64,000 bases of DNA from Winogradskyella sp046545555 (GCF_046545555.1 NZ_JBHZTH010000001.1:1612001-1676000), one strand, 5' to 3'. Shown: positions 35,104 through 44,960, counted from the stretch's first letter. Made by a program: numbers and translations. Notes: generated by a model not told the origin, from the sequence alone.

Positions 35104-35829
35104 ATGACATTAAGAAAAATCATATTATCAATTATGTTTTTGGGATTATTTAGTTGTAATTCTAATAAAGATAGAAACCCTCCTGCCGATTCTTACCCAA
35201 ACATAAAAATTGTGAGTGCAATGAGAAATGTTATGTGGAAAGGAGAATTAGGTGGTAAAATTAGATTTGATACTATTTCTAATAAAAAAGGACTGTATGG
35301 AATTGGGCCTTTAAGTTATTTAGCAGGAGAAGTATTGATAAATAATGGGGTTAGCTACGTTTCAAAAGTGACGACCGATTCGACCATGACAGTCGAGACA
35401 AACTTTAATGTTTCGGCACCGTTTTTTGTTTATACCAACGTAACCGAATGGGACAAGATTGAATTGCCATCAGATATTAAAACTATTCGAGATATTGAAA
35501 AACTTGTTGACGAGAAAACAGTTGGTTTGAAAAGACCTTTTGCATTTAAATTAAGAGGAAAAGTATCAAGAGCTATAATTCACATTCAAAATTTACCGGT
35601 AGGGACAAAGGTTTCGTCACCAGCAGAGGCACATCAAGGACAAACGAATTACGAAATAAATAATGAAGATGTAGAGATTATTGGTTTTTTCTCAACAGAA
35701 CACAAAGGAGTTTTTACTCACCATGATTCTAATATTCATTTACACTTAATAACAAATGATAAGCGTAAAATGGGACATTTGGATGAAGTGGAAATTGAAA
35801 AAATGAAAATATACTTTCCAATCAAATAA
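35104..35829 (+). CDS. Acetolactate decarboxylase-like lipoprotein
   Basis: The start at 35104 gives a 241-residue protein with a lipoprotein signal (LGLFSC, Cys18); the frame is open from 35038 but that extension lacks signal character. The C-terminal metal site HLHL (H212, H214) with MGH (H225), and GFFSTEHKGVF before it, align with the acetolactate decarboxylase zinc site. LYGIGPLSYLAGEVLIN (65-80) matches its N-terminal core. The cytosolic enzyme turns acetolactate into acetoin; exported forms are known from Brevibacillus. The physiological substrate of this lipoprotein is not shown. The next gene starts 46 bases later. Confidence 0.82.
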   Translation: MTLRKIILSIMFLGLFSCNSNKDRNPPADSYPNIKIVSAMRNVMWKGELGGKIRFDTISNKKGLYGIGPLSYLAGEVLINNGVSYVSKVTTDSTMTVETNFNVSAPFFVYTNVTEWDKIELPSDIKTIRDIEKLVDEKTVGLKRPFAFKLRGKVSRAIIHIQNLPVGTKVSSPAEAHQGQTNYEINNEDVEIIGFFSTEHKGVFTHHDSNIHLHLITNDKRKMGHLDEVEIEKMKIYFPIK

Positions 35830-35875
35830 ATACAACGCCTTGTTTTTAATCTATATAAAAATATTCTTGTAGAAA

Positions 35876-36439
35876 GTGAAAAGGATTATTGTACTATTAG
35901 TAATTCTAGTAATTACATTTACATCTTGTAAATCTTCAGAAAATAAAACTGACAGCGTAAAAATTGCTCAACATTATTTCGAGATTTTAGACCAGTCTGA
36001 TTACTCTAATATGTCTAATTGGTTTGCAGATAGTCTAACCACAATCGAAGGTGGTTATAAACAGGTATATTCTAAAAATGAATATTTAGAATTTTTAAAA
36101 TGGGATGCTGTTTTTGATCCAAACTATGATATACTAGAGATTACAGAAACTAATGGTATTGTAAATGCAAGGATTTCAAAGATGGATAAAAGAATTGCTT
36201 TTCTTCATGAGGAACCTTTTATTACCCAGCAGACTTTAAAATTTAAGAATAGAAAGATAATTGAAGTAGAAACAACATATTTAGATTTTAAAGAATTGAC
36301 TTGGCAAAAAAACAAAGAAGCACTTCTAAGTTGGGTTGATAATATCCATCCTGAGTTAAACGGATTTATATATGACCAAACAGAAGCTGGTGGGATAAAA
36401 TTCCTAAGAGCTATTGAACTTTATAAAAATAAAGAATAA
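35876..36439 (+). CDS. Lipoprotein of unknown function (GTG start)
   Basis: The 187-residue protein starts with GTG at 35876, right before the lipoprotein signal (MKRIIVLLVILVITFTSC, Cys18). The mature part contains an NTF2/SnoaL-like look (DSVKIAQHYFEILDQSDYSN, FADSLTTIEGGYKQVYSKNE) but no secure family match. It follows the acetolactate-decarboxylase-like gene by 46 bases in the same orientation and is followed by a strong terminator, so the two probably form an operon. Confidence 0.78.
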   Translation: MKRIIVLLVILVITFTSCKSSENKTDSVKIAQHYFEILDQSDYSNMSNWFADSLTTIEGGYKQVYSKNEYLEFLKWDAVFDPNYDILEITETNGIVNARISKMDKRIAFLHEEPFITQQTLKFKNRKIIEVETTYLDFKELTWQKNKEALLSWVDNIHPELNGFIYDQTEAGGIKFLRAIELYKNKE

Positions 36440-36471
36440 GGTGTTTGTCTTATAAGATACTAACATAAAAG

Positions 36472-36504
36472 AAAAGCCCAAATACTATTCGTATTTGGGC
36501 TTTT
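36472..36504 (+). terminator. Rho-independent terminator after the lipoprotein gene
   Basis: AAAAGCCCAAATAC (36472-36485) pairs with GTATTTGGGCTTTT (36491-36504) around a five-base loop, giving 14 pairs. The T run is short (four bases, inside the stem). Confidence 0.85.
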
Positions 36505-36623
36505 CAGCTATTAACCAACTTAACTAACACTTATTATAAAAATTAATTTATAATTACTATTACTATAGACGTAATTGCGTTGATTTTATTTCATGGTTTA
36601 GCATATTTAACGTGTATTTAACA

Positions 36624-36652
36624 AAAACCCGAAACAAGACGTTTCGGGTTTT
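36624..36652 (-). terminator. Terminator after the outer-membrane receptor gene
   Basis: AAAACCCGAAAC (36624-36635) pairs with GTTTCGGGTTTT (36641-36652). On the minus strand a T-rich tail follows, 126 bases beyond the receptor stop. Confidence 0.75.
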
Positions 36653-36778
36653 ATTATTTAATAACTATACATTAACACTAACCATCAACTATTTATGTAG
36701 GTTATTAAATATTATCTTAGCATATCTATTATGAAGACGCTTTATTTATAAAAGTGTGACACTTTTGATATGTTTTTT

Positions 36779-39256
36779 TTACATAAATCCACCACCTTCT
36801 TTTTCATTTTTATCTCTTCGTTTACGAGATTTTGCTCTGTATTTCCCACCACCAAAACGATATGAGAGACCAGCGAATATGGTTTTAAATTCAGGCTCAA
36901 AGAATACGGTTTGGTTAAATGGTCTCTCACTTAATATATTTATTTCTTGTGTGTCAAAAACATTATTAAAGTTGAGACTAAATGTTGCTCTGTTGTCTTC
37001 TAAGAAGCTGTAACGCATACCTAAATTAACAAAGTACATAGGCTCCATTTCAAAATTAAGACCTGTATCTTTTCCGCGATACATTGCAAATGCGGAAAGT
37101 GATAATTTTTTAGTCACTTTAAAGTTATTAAAGACTCTAAAGTTGAATATTTCATTAGTAACTTCTACACTACTAACCGTAATATCACTTTCGGTCGGGT
37201 TTGCTAACGTAGGATCTAATGATTCTGCAAAACCTGTTTGTTTACGTACATATAAATCTACACTTGCATTAAAACTCCACCACTTGGTTGGTCTGTAACT
37301 ACTAGATAATTCCATGCCATAGGCTGAGGTATTGTCGAAATTGTCATTGGTTAAAATAACACGACCAGATCCAATATCTGAGCGGTCTACAAAAACACCT
37401 TGGTTAATTTCATCTTCTATGAGTCTATAAAACACACCACCTGTAATACTACCTTTTTCTAAATTACGCGTGTAATTAACTTCTAACGAATTGGTGAATT
37501 GTGGTTGCAATTCTTGATTTCCGAATTGTGAAATTAAAGGTGTATTAAATTCTGGAATAGGGTTTACCTGTCCCACGCCTGGTCTATCTACACGTCTACT
37601 AAAACTCATTTGGTATGAGTTTTTTTCTGATGGATTGTAAGTCACAAAGCCAGATGGGTAAAATTGTATATAATCATTGTCAAAAGGAAAATCTGTAGTT
37701 GTATTGGCGTTTAAATCTGTATCAATGGCTAAAGCATCTTCCATTACAGTTTCTGCTCTCACACCAACTTGGTATGCCCATTTTTCGTTAATTGTTTTTC
37801 CATATGTTGCATAAAGTGAGTAGATATCTCTAGTGTAACCAAAGTCTGTTGCTGTTGGTATAAAATCACCAAATTCATTTCTTACTCTTGCGTTAGAACT
37901 ATAAACGATATCGTTTTGAAATAATAGTGCCTGTGCTCCCAATTCTAGTTTAGAAGATTCGGTTAATGGATTAACATAGTCTAAGTTAATTGTAGTTCTG
38001 GTGCGATCTGTGTTTGTGAATTCATCAAAGTCTGGCCTACTGTCTATACCAGAGAAATTGTTATCTGTAAAAATGTCATTATCGAAGATGTTAAAGTCGG
38101 CTTCGAGCTCAATATTATGCCCTTCTTTATCAAAATCTAATTTATAGTTTACATTGTATTGCTGACTGTAATTTTCGTTATTATTATCAAATATTTGAAG
38201 TTGATTATTAGCCATGTTATCATTAAAAATAACTGCTGTCTCACCTAATGCACCACCATCAAATACGTTTTGATTTGTAAAGACAGAAAACGTATTCTTC
38301 TCATTGATATAAAAATCTACACCTACTTTATAAAGATGAGAATTACGCTCATCTGTAATATCGAAAGTTTGAAATAAATTGGCTTGGGTTTGATTTAATT
38401 GACCTCTATTAACATTATCAGCAATGTTATTTCCATAGCTACCATAAAAGTTGAGCTTTCCGTTTCGGTAATTCATATCAATAGAACTATTAAATTTTGG
38501 GGCTATTTGATAACCTAATCCAAAATTAAGATTCCCATTAAAACCGATATTTACATTTTTATGAAGAATAATATTAATAATACCACTCATACCTTCTGGG
38601 TTATATTTGGCCGAAGGGTTTGTGATTAATTCTATCTGCTTAATTGATGTTGACGGAATTTGTTTTAGTAACTGAGCAGCTGGTATATTGGATAATTTTC
38701 CATCTACCATAACCTGTACGTTCTGATTTCCTCTTAAAGCCACATCACCAGTTTGCTGATCTACATTTACAGACGGAATGTTTTGCATTATATCTGAAGC
38801 CGTGGGGCCAGAAGTAGTGAGGTCTTTACCAATAGTAATAACCTTACGATCAATTTTTTGCTGTATTGTTGACGTTTCCGCGACAACAGTAACTTCATCT
38901 AGACTTTCTGCATCTTCTTCTAGTAGAATATCTCCCATCTTAACGTCGTAATTACCTTTTCCTAAAGTAATAGTCTTCAAAATAGTTTTGTAACCAATAA
39001 AAGTAATTTCCACTTTTATTGTGCCTTCAGGAATCTTTTTTATTTCATACGTTCCATTAGCGTCAGTAATGCTTCCTGTAATTACTTTATCGGCAGCATC
39101 TTTAACTATTACATTAACGTATGGTAAAGGCTCATTTAATTGTGCATCTAAGACACGTCCTGATATAGAACCGTTTTTAATGTCTAAATTTGAATTGGGT
39201 TGTCCACTTAAAATGGTTGATGAGACCATTAAAAGCATTAGAAAGAAATGCTTCAT
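36779..39256 (-). CDS. TonB-dependent-receptor-like outer-membrane protein
   Basis: The 825-residue protein has a signal peptide (MKHFFLMLLMVSSTILSGQP) and a carboxypeptidase-like regulatory domain (about 30-120; GSISGRVLDAQLNEPLPYVN, TYEIKKIPEGTIKVEITFIG). A plug domain follows (about 130-230; SDIMQNIPSVNVDQQTGDVA, PAAQLLKQIPSTSIKQIELI), then a C-terminal outer-membrane beta barrel (OMP_b-brl_3 type). These proteins import large ligands or export/assemble surface factors; the substrate is unknown and no susD neighbour is present. Its upstream region carries an ECF-type promoter like those of the sigma gene at 17010, so it may be in that regulon. Confidence 0.9.
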   Translation of the reverse strand: MKHFFLMLLMVSSTILSGQPNSNLDIKNGSISGRVLDAQLNEPLPYVNVIVKDAADKVITGSITDANGTYEIKKIPEGTIKVEITFIGYKTILKTITLGKGNYDVKMGDILLEEDAESLDEVTVVAETSTIQQKIDRKVITIGKDLTTSGPTASDIMQNIPSVNVDQQTGDVALRGNQNVQVMVDGKLSNIPAAQLLKQIPSTSIKQIELITNPSAKYNPEGMSGIINIILHKNVNIGFNGNLNFGLGYQIAPKFNSSIDMNYRNGKLNFYGSYGNNIADNVNRGQLNQTQANLFQTFDITDERNSHLYKVGVDFYINEKNTFSVFTNQNVFDGGALGETAVIFNDNMANNQLQIFDNNNENYSQQYNVNYKLDFDKEGHNIELEADFNIFDNDIFTDNNFSGIDSRPDFDEFTNTDRTRTTINLDYVNPLTESSKLELGAQALLFQNDIVYSSNARVRNEFGDFIPTATDFGYTRDIYSLYATYGKTINEKWAYQVGVRAETVMEDALAIDTDLNANTTTDFPFDNDYIQFYPSGFVTYNPSEKNSYQMSFSRRVDRPGVGQVNPIPEFNTPLISQFGNQELQPQFTNSLEVNYTRNLEKGSITGGVFYRLIEDEINQGVFVDRSDIGSGRVILTNDNFDNTSAYGMELSSSYRPTKWWSFNASVDLYVRKQTGFAESLDPTLANPTESDITVSSVEVTNEIFNFRVFNNFKVTKKLSLSAFAMYRGKDTGLNFEMEPMYFVNLGMRYSFLEDNRATFSLNFNNVFDTQEINILSERPFNQTVFFEPEFKTIFAGLSYRFGGGKYRAKSRKRRDKNEKEGGGFM

Positions 39257-39300
39257 TTTTGATTGATTTTTTGATTGATTTGATAGTTTCTTAATGTGTA

Positions 39301-39326
39301 GACGACTACATTTATATTATGTTACC
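39301..39326 (-). promoter_or_regulatory. ECF-type promoter for the outer-membrane receptor gene
   Basis: On the minus strand GGTAAC (39326-39321) and CGTC (39304-39301) are 16 bases apart. The flanking GTCGTC and GTAAC are shared with the two sites at 16914-16999. Predicted start near 39294, with a leader of about 38 bases to the ATG at 39256. Confidence 0.55.
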
Positions 39327-39358
39327 GCATTTAACATTACTTAACATCTTTTTAACAT

Positions 39359-39721
39359 ATGAATAAAAAAACTTTGGTGCTAGGCGCATCGTTAAAGCCA
39401 GAACGCTATTCAAATATTGCTATAAACAAACTCCGTAATTATAATCATGAGGTTGTAGCATTTGGTTTAAGAAAAGGAAGTGTTAGAGATGTAGAGATTG
39501 ATTCTGAATTAATAAATTATGATAGTATTGATACCGTAACATTATATCTCAACCCAAAACGACAAGAAGCCTATTACAATTATATCATTGGTTTAAATCC
39601 TAACCGAGTTATTTTTAATCCAGGCACTGAGAATCCTGAATTCTACGCGCTTTTAAGGCAAAATAATATTGATTTTGAAGTAGCTTGTACTTTAGTATTA
39701 CTTTCAATTGGACAGTACTAA
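39359..39721 (+). CDS. CoA-binding domain protein
   Basis: The 120-residue protein is a single Rossmann-type CoA-binding domain: KTLVLGASLKPERYSNIAIN (phosphate-binding turn at residues 8-12), VVAFGLRKGSVRDVEI and VIFNPGTENPEFYALL. It resembles the stand-alone YccU-like family. No catalytic function is known. A strong terminator follows within a few bases. Confidence 0.88.
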   Translation: MNKKTLVLGASLKPERYSNIAINKLRNYNHEVVAFGLRKGSVRDVEIDSELINYDSIDTVTLYLNPKRQEAYYNYIIGLNPNRVIFNPGTENPEFYALLRQNNIDFEVACTLVLLSIGQY

Positions 39722-39724
39722 GGC

Positions 39725-39762
39725 AAAAAAGCAGAAAACTTGATTAAGTTTTCTGCTTTTTT
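39725..39762 (+). terminator. Rho-independent terminator
   Basis: AAAAAAGCAGAAAACTT (39725-39741) pairs with AAGTTTTCTGCTTTTTT (39746-39762) around GATT, followed by T residues. The A-rich 5' arm lets it act on both strands. Confidence 0.88.
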
Positions 39763-39786
39763 TATTAGATAAATAGAGGTGTAAAT

Positions 39787-40284
39787 TTATTCTATGTTAC
39801 CGTAATAGGTCATAAGAATAGTATTATCTCGTGGCGCTAACGTCACTTTTGTATAACCATTAGCTCTAATAAGCATATCCACTTTGAGAATATTAGCTCT
39901 AAATTTAATAAAGTAACTTACGTTTATAGTATTCTTTTTCTCATCAATATCTACATCGTATTTACTAATATCACCTTCATAATAAATATCTTCAGTATTT
40001 TCTGGATCACTTAAACTTTTAAAATTATATAATTGTAATTGACATCTTATCGATTCATCCTTAACTATAATATAATTGAGTATATTTCCCATGGTTTCTC
40101 TCGTTCCCGTACCTGGTCGCTTCCATTGTGCTACAAACTTAAAACTTTTAGATTCTACAAGTTCTTTAGTTTTTTTAAATACAACATTGTTGTTTTCTAG
40201 TTTGTTAGCTTTAGAGTCATTGATTTTTTGTCCGAAGGCTAAAGAGCCAATAAAAACAAATAATAAAAGTGTAACTTTTTTCAT
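39787..40284 (-). CDS. Exported DUF4251-like protein
   Basis: The 165-residue protein has a signal peptide (MKKVTLLLFVFIGSLAFGQ). Its mature part has a helix with KKTKELVESKSFKFVAQW and beta strands, a layout resembling DUF4251 proteins of Bacteroidota, but without the usual conserved motif near the C-terminus, so the family call is tentative. It probably acts in the periplasm. Confidence 0.7.
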   Translation of the reverse strand: MKKVTLLLFVFIGSLAFGQKINDSKANKLENNNVVFKKTKELVESKSFKFVAQWKRPGTGTRETMGNILNYIIVKDESIRCQLQLYNFKSLSDPENTEDIYYEGDISKYDVDIDEKKNTINVSYFIKFRANILKVDMLIRANGYTKVTLAPRDNTILMTYYGNIE

Positions 40285-40360
40285 AATCGAGAGTTTTAGA
40301 ATTTAGGTTATCCTAACTTTTAAGATATATAAAAGAAGTATCAAAAAGGGTGCCATTTTA

Positions 40361-41821
40361 TTAAGGCTTTCTTTTAATAAGACAGGTCAAACCAATAAAC
40401 GTAATTAAACCATTAAGTGGCAAAATTTCCCAATTAAATACATAACTACCAATAATACTTTCGGGTAAGATGCTAATTATAAAAGTAAACGTAATAGATA
40501 AGAGAGCTACCATCCAAACATATTTATCTTTTATTTGGTGCTTAGTTAAAATTCCAAAAGCAAAAAGACCTAATAATGGTCCATAAGTAAAAGTGGCGAA
40601 TTTAAATAGATTACCGACTACGTTACCTTCTAACATGTTAAATAGAATCACTACAAGAACTAAGAGTATAGATACTGCAATATGTACCTTTTTTCGTAAT
40701 GGTTTTTGTTGTTCTATAGGTTTGTTTTCAATATTTAAAAAATCTACGCTAAATGATGTTGTAAGTGATGTTAATGCACTATCTGCACTAGAGTATGCTG
40801 CAGCTATTAAGCCTATTAAGAAAGTAATAGCAAGACCTTTTCCCAATCCTTGATTCATAGCGATTTCTGGAAATAACAAATCTGTACGAGGACGGCCGTC
40901 TAAAATTGGGATATCTAGGTTAAAGGCTTCAGCATAGATAAAAAGTAATGCGCCTAAAGACAGAAAAATAAAGTTTACTATCACCAATAAAGTAGCCATA
41001 CTAAAAATGTTTTTCTTTGCATCTAATGGGTTCTTACATGTCAAATTTTTCTGCATCATATCTTGGTCTAACCCTGTCATAGCAATGGCTATAAAAATAC
41101 CACCTATAAAGTATTTCCAGAAATAAACCTTAGCATTTGGATCATCGAAAAAGAAAATTCGTCCTTTTTGTTTGAACTCTTCAGAACTTAAAAACTCAAA
41201 ATAAGTCCATTCTAACTTTTGGTTAATAAGGTAGATAGCAACACTTACTGAGACTAACATTGCCAGAGTTTGTAATGTGTCAGTCCATACTATCGTTTTT
41301 ATACCTCCTCGATTTGTATAAATCCAAATCAGTAAAATTGAAATAACGACGGTTATCCAAAACGGAACACCCATTTGCTCAAAGACAATATATTGCATTG
41401 CAAGTGCTACTAAGAAAAGCCGAAAAGATGCTCCTGTAACACGAGAAAGTAAAAAGAAAAAAGCTCCAGTTTTGTAACTAACAAAACCAAAACGTTGCTC
41501 TAAGTATTGGTATATGGACGTTACATTTAATTTATAATAAAGTGGTATTAATACGGTAAGTATAAAAATATACCCAACAAAAAAGCCAAATACCCCTTGC
41601 ATGTACGCAAATTGTTCGCCGCCAATCATTCCTGGTACAGAAATAAAGGTTACACCAGAGAGTGAGGCACCAATCATTCCAAACGCCACAACATACCATG
41701 GTGACTGCCGCTTAGCTTTAAAGAATACATCGTTACTATCGTCTTTACCAGTAAAGTAAGAAATCAAAATTAGGATACTAAAGTAGCCAATAATTAAAAG
41801 TAGAATCGAAGACGTACCCAT
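40361..41821 (-). CDS. Sodium:solute symporter family protein
   Basis: The 486-residue protein has about 13 membrane helices in the SSS (LeuT-like) fold. Characteristic stretches are VVAFGMIGASLSGVTFISVPGM (helix 1 region, about 47-68) and IGLIAAAYSSADSALTSLTT (sodium-site helix 8, about 335-355). It imports an organic solute with sodium. No neighbouring catabolic gene hints at the substrate. The gene starts 78 bases before the divergent T9SS cargo gene. Confidence 0.92.
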   Translation of the reverse strand: MGTSSILLLIIGYFSILILISYFTGKDDSNDVFFKAKRQSPWYVVAFGMIGASLSGVTFISVPGMIGGEQFAYMQGVFGFFVGYIFILTVLIPLYYKLNVTSIYQYLEQRFGFVSYKTGAFFFLLSRVTGASFRLFLVALAMQYIVFEQMGVPFWITVVISILLIWIYTNRGGIKTIVWTDTLQTLAMLVSVSVAIYLINQKLEWTYFEFLSSEEFKQKGRIFFFDDPNAKVYFWKYFIGGIFIAIAMTGLDQDMMQKNLTCKNPLDAKKNIFSMATLLVIVNFIFLSLGALLFIYAEAFNLDIPILDGRPRTDLLFPEIAMNQGLGKGLAITFLIGLIAAAYSSADSALTSLTTSFSVDFLNIENKPIEQQKPLRKKVHIAVSILLVLVVILFNMLEGNVVGNLFKFATFTYGPLLGLFAFGILTKHQIKDKYVWMVALLSITFTFIISILPESIIGSYVFNWEILPLNGLITFIGLTCLIKRKP

Positions 41822-41899
41822 AAAAACATAGTTTTTTTAAGAAAATTTTATGAAAAATAGTACATTTACAAAAACAACCTACTTAAATATTCCTTTTTT

Positions 41900-44881
41900 A
41901 TGAAAAAGATAACCCTACTATCGCTACTTTTAACGTTTTCTCTTGTTGCCTCAGGACAAAATTATTTAGACTTAATAGCAGAAGGTACACATACAGTAGA
42001 ATCTATTGTAGAAATAGCAGAACTTCATTTCGATTCCGTCGGCAGAGAACGAGGTAAAGGCTATAAACCATTTAGACGCTGGCAATATTTTGCTGAACGT
42101 GCTATGGATGAAACAGGAAAACTTAAATCTCCAGAATTTTATTATAACGAATTATTAGATTATAATGCAAGAATAAATAGTGAAGGTTTAGCATCAAGAA
42201 CTGTTGTTGGTACTTGGGAGGAGATGGGACCAACATATTGGAATGCCACCGCAGGCTGGAATCCAGGCGTTGGTCGAATTACATCCATTGCTGTTGAAGA
42301 AACTAACTCTGATCATATAATAGCCGGTGCAAATACAGGTGGTGTTTGGAAGAGTCTAGATGGTGGAGCTTCTTGGACTGTACTTACAGACAATCTTGCT
42401 AACATAGATGTGTATGCATTAGCCATAGACCCAATGGTCAACTCAACCTATTATTGGGGTTCTACTGGTGGTAGTATATTTAAATCAATTGATAGTGGAT
42501 CAACTTGGACGCTACATGGTAGTTTGCCAGGTGGCACTGTAAACAGAATTCTTATTGACCCTACAAATACTTCTAAAATGTATGCTAGTGCCCAAAGTGG
42601 TGGTCTTTATGCATCACTAAATGGTGGAGTGTCGTGGAGAATTATAGATAATGATGCTACGACCGGTTATGACTTTGAGTTTAAGCCAGGAGATCCAAAT
42701 ACGGTTTATGCTTCTGGTTCTAAGTTTTTTATTTCAACTGATGGTGGTATCACATTTACTACAGATGGTGGTTTAGATGTTTGGGAGCAAGAGTTTGTTT
42801 CTGGTACCACATCTTGGACTACAGCAAGCTCCAATCAAAATAATACAGTTACGCCTAAAACTGGCAGTGGTCTGGGTTTATTTTATATAGGTAATTTTTC
42901 TGCGCCTTCTACAAGATTAGTAACTCCATCAATGGATTTGAGTGGTGCAATTAATCCAGAAGTCAAGTTTTCTTATACTCAAGTAAATTGGGAAGGAGAT
43001 ATAGATGAACTCAAGGTATTATATAAAACATCAACCGCAGGTAATTGGATAGAGTTAGAAAATTACACAGCTGAAGTAACAAGCTGGTCAGATATTACAA
43101 TAAGCTTACCTAACGTATCTTCGGATTACTATGTGGCTTTTGAAGGAACTTCAAACTACGGAAGAGGCTTAACTTTAGATGATATCTCAGTAGAAACAAA
43201 TGCAGGTGTTATTTTTTCTGATGGTTTCGAAACGTCCTCAAATGCATTTAGTTCGGGTCCAAAAATGATCGGAGTTTCTCCTGCAAATCCTTCAGTGGTT
43301 TATGTAGTTGAATCGAGTGGTGGTATTTTTGGAGGACTTCATGTATCTTCAGACAGTGGCTCTACTTTTGAAAAACGTAACCATTCAAATTTAAATTTCT
43401 TTGGTTACGACACTAATGGATTAGATACAAGTGGCCAAGCTCCTAGAGATATGGATATTGCAGTTAATCCTAATAACGCTGATGATGTGCATATAGCAGG
43501 TATAAATACATGGAGATCTACTAATGCAGGTGTTGATTTTAATATAACGTCACAATGGGTGCCAGGAAATGCTGCAGGATTAGGTATTGGTTACTGCCAT
43601 GCTGATGTAGATTTGTTACTTTTTGTTGGTACAGGTATAGATACGAAGCTATTTGTAGGTTCTGATGGTGGTATTTTTAGGGCAGATGATCCTACAAATG
43701 TTACGAGTCAATATTACACAGATTTAACAGTGGGTATGGGTATTAGACAATTTTATAAAATAGGAATTAGTCAAACAAATCCAGTCATTGTAACTGGAGG
43801 TTCTCAAGATAATGGGACATCAGTGTTAGGTGCCGATGGAAATTGGACTGATTGGTTAGGTGCCGATGGTATGGAAGGTTTTGTAGATAAAAATAATCCG
43901 CAGATTATGTATGGTACGACACAGTTTGGTGGACTAAATAAAACATTAAACGGAGGTGCAAGTCGATTTGGTATAGCTAATCCTGCTGGAGATGGAAACT
44001 GGAATTGGGTTGTGCCAATAGAACAAGATCCAATTGTACAGAATACAGTATACGCTGCATATAAGCAGGTTTTTAAATCTGTAGATGGCGGAAATAATTG
44101 GACCACCGCTTCACAAGACTTCGGAATAAATATCGACCAGTTTAAAATAGCACCTACTAATAGTGATAAAATGTATTTAAGTATTAATGGTGCATTTTGG
44201 TATACAACAAATGGCGGTTCATTATGGTCACAAGCTTCTTTAAATCTTAATGGCGGAAGTATTAATTCAATCGCTGTTCATCCAACAAACCCAGATAAAA
44301 TAGCAATAGCTACAACAAATAGTGAGAAGGTTTACTTAAGCACAAATAACGGACAATCATGGACGTCTTTAAGATGGGACTTACCTAACTTTTCTTCACA
44401 GGCTTTGGCATGGCAAGATAATGGCGATGATGGTCTCTATGTAGGTATGAATTATGGTATCTATTATACGGATGTTAATTTAGGAAATACATGGGTTCCA
44501 TTTAATAATGGTTTACCCAATGTTAGGATTAACGAATTAGAGATTAACACAGCTGATGATAAAATATATGCTGCAACTTATGGAAGAGGTTTATGGAGAT
44601 CTAATGTTTATAACGCGACTCTAAGCGTCAATAATTTCGAATTTATCGATCTTAAGATGTATCCTAACCCAGCGAATAGTGAAGTAAATCTTAAGTGGAA
44701 TAAATCAGAAGAAGTAAGTGTTAGAATTTACAATACTGTAGGTAAATTAATGTTTTATGGCAAAGATATCAATCTTTTAAATGAGACTAAAATTGATATA
44801 TCTTCATTTAGTACTGGTGTATATTTTGTGAAATTAAACAGCTCAATAGGTGAAGTGACCAAAAAGTTGATAATAAAATAA
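41900..44881 (+). CDS. T9SS-secreted sialidase/VPS10-like repeat protein
   Basis: The 993-residue protein has a signal peptide (LLLTFSLVASGQN). BNR/VPS10-like beta-propeller repeats follow (GVWKSLDGGASWTVLTDN, GSIFKSIDSGSTWTLHGSL, QVFKSVDGGNNWTTASQD). A galactose-binding-like insertion lies at about 300-450 (VSGTTSWTTASSNQN, DISVETNAGVIFSDGFE). The C-terminal T9SS type A sorting domain (about 915-993) has LKMYPNPANSEVNLKW and ends GEVTKKLIIK. It is probably secreted or anchored on the cell surface. The substrate (glycan or protein) is unknown. Confidence 0.9.
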   Translation: MKKITLLSLLLTFSLVASGQNYLDLIAEGTHTVESIVEIAELHFDSVGRERGKGYKPFRRWQYFAERAMDETGKLKSPEFYYNELLDYNARINSEGLASRTVVGTWEEMGPTYWNATAGWNPGVGRITSIAVEETNSDHIIAGANTGGVWKSLDGGASWTVLTDNLANIDVYALAIDPMVNSTYYWGSTGGSIFKSIDSGSTWTLHGSLPGGTVNRILIDPTNTSKMYASAQSGGLYASLNGGVSWRIIDNDATTGYDFEFKPGDPNTVYASGSKFFISTDGGITFTTDGGLDVWEQEFVSGTTSWTTASSNQNNTVTPKTGSGLGLFYIGNFSAPSTRLVTPSMDLSGAINPEVKFSYTQVNWEGDIDELKVLYKTSTAGNWIELENYTAEVTSWSDITISLPNVSSDYYVAFEGTSNYGRGLTLDDISVETNAGVIFSDGFETSSNAFSSGPKMIGVSPANPSVVYVVESSGGIFGGLHVSSDSGSTFEKRNHSNLNFFGYDTNGLDTSGQAPRDMDIAVNPNNADDVHIAGINTWRSTNAGVDFNITSQWVPGNAAGLGIGYCHADVDLLLFVGTGIDTKLFVGSDGGIFRADDPTNVTSQYYTDLTVGMGIRQFYKIGISQTNPVIVTGGSQDNGTSVLGADGNWTDWLGADGMEGFVDKNNPQIMYGTTQFGGLNKTLNGGASRFGIANPAGDGNWNWVVPIEQDPIVQNTVYAAYKQVFKSVDGGNNWTTASQDFGINIDQFKIAPTNSDKMYLSINGAFWYTTNGGSLWSQASLNLNGGSINSIAVHPTNPDKIAIATTNSEKVYLSTNNGQSWTSLRWDLPNFSSQALAWQDNGDDGLYVGMNYGIYYTDVNLGNTWVPFNNGLPNVRINELEINTADDKIYAATYGRGLWRSNVYNATLSVNNFEFIDLKMYPNPANSEVNLKWNKSEEVSVRIYNTVGKLMFYGKDINLLNETKIDISSFSTGVYFVKLNSSIGEVTKKLIIK

Positions 44882-44898
44882 TAACCAACCAAATTGTT

Positions 44899-44938
44899 TA
44901 AAAGTCCAACAGTAAATCATTTACAGTTGGACTTTTTA
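44899..44938 (+). terminator. Terminator after the T9SS cargo gene
   Basis: AAAAGTCCAAC (44900-44910) pairs with GTTGGACTTTT (44926-44936), with an inner GTAAA/TTTAC helix, followed by T residues. Confidence 0.85.
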
Positions 44939-44952
44939 TTTCTAAAAATCTG

Positions 44953-44960
44953 TACCTTCG
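44953..44960 (+). promoter_or_regulatory. Promoter -7 element for recR
   Basis: TACCTTCG resembles the TAnnTTTG element with one change and lies six bases before the ATG at 44966, so a start point would leave almost no leader. Confidence 0.3.

Larger units (their letters stand above)
36440..36778. other. Intergenic region with two terminators
   Basis: The 339 bases contain convergent-strand terminators at 36472-36504 and 36624-36652 and an inverted repeat AAAAGTGT/ACACTTTT at 36750-36766 just beyond the receptor stop. No gene was seen. Confidence 0.6.
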
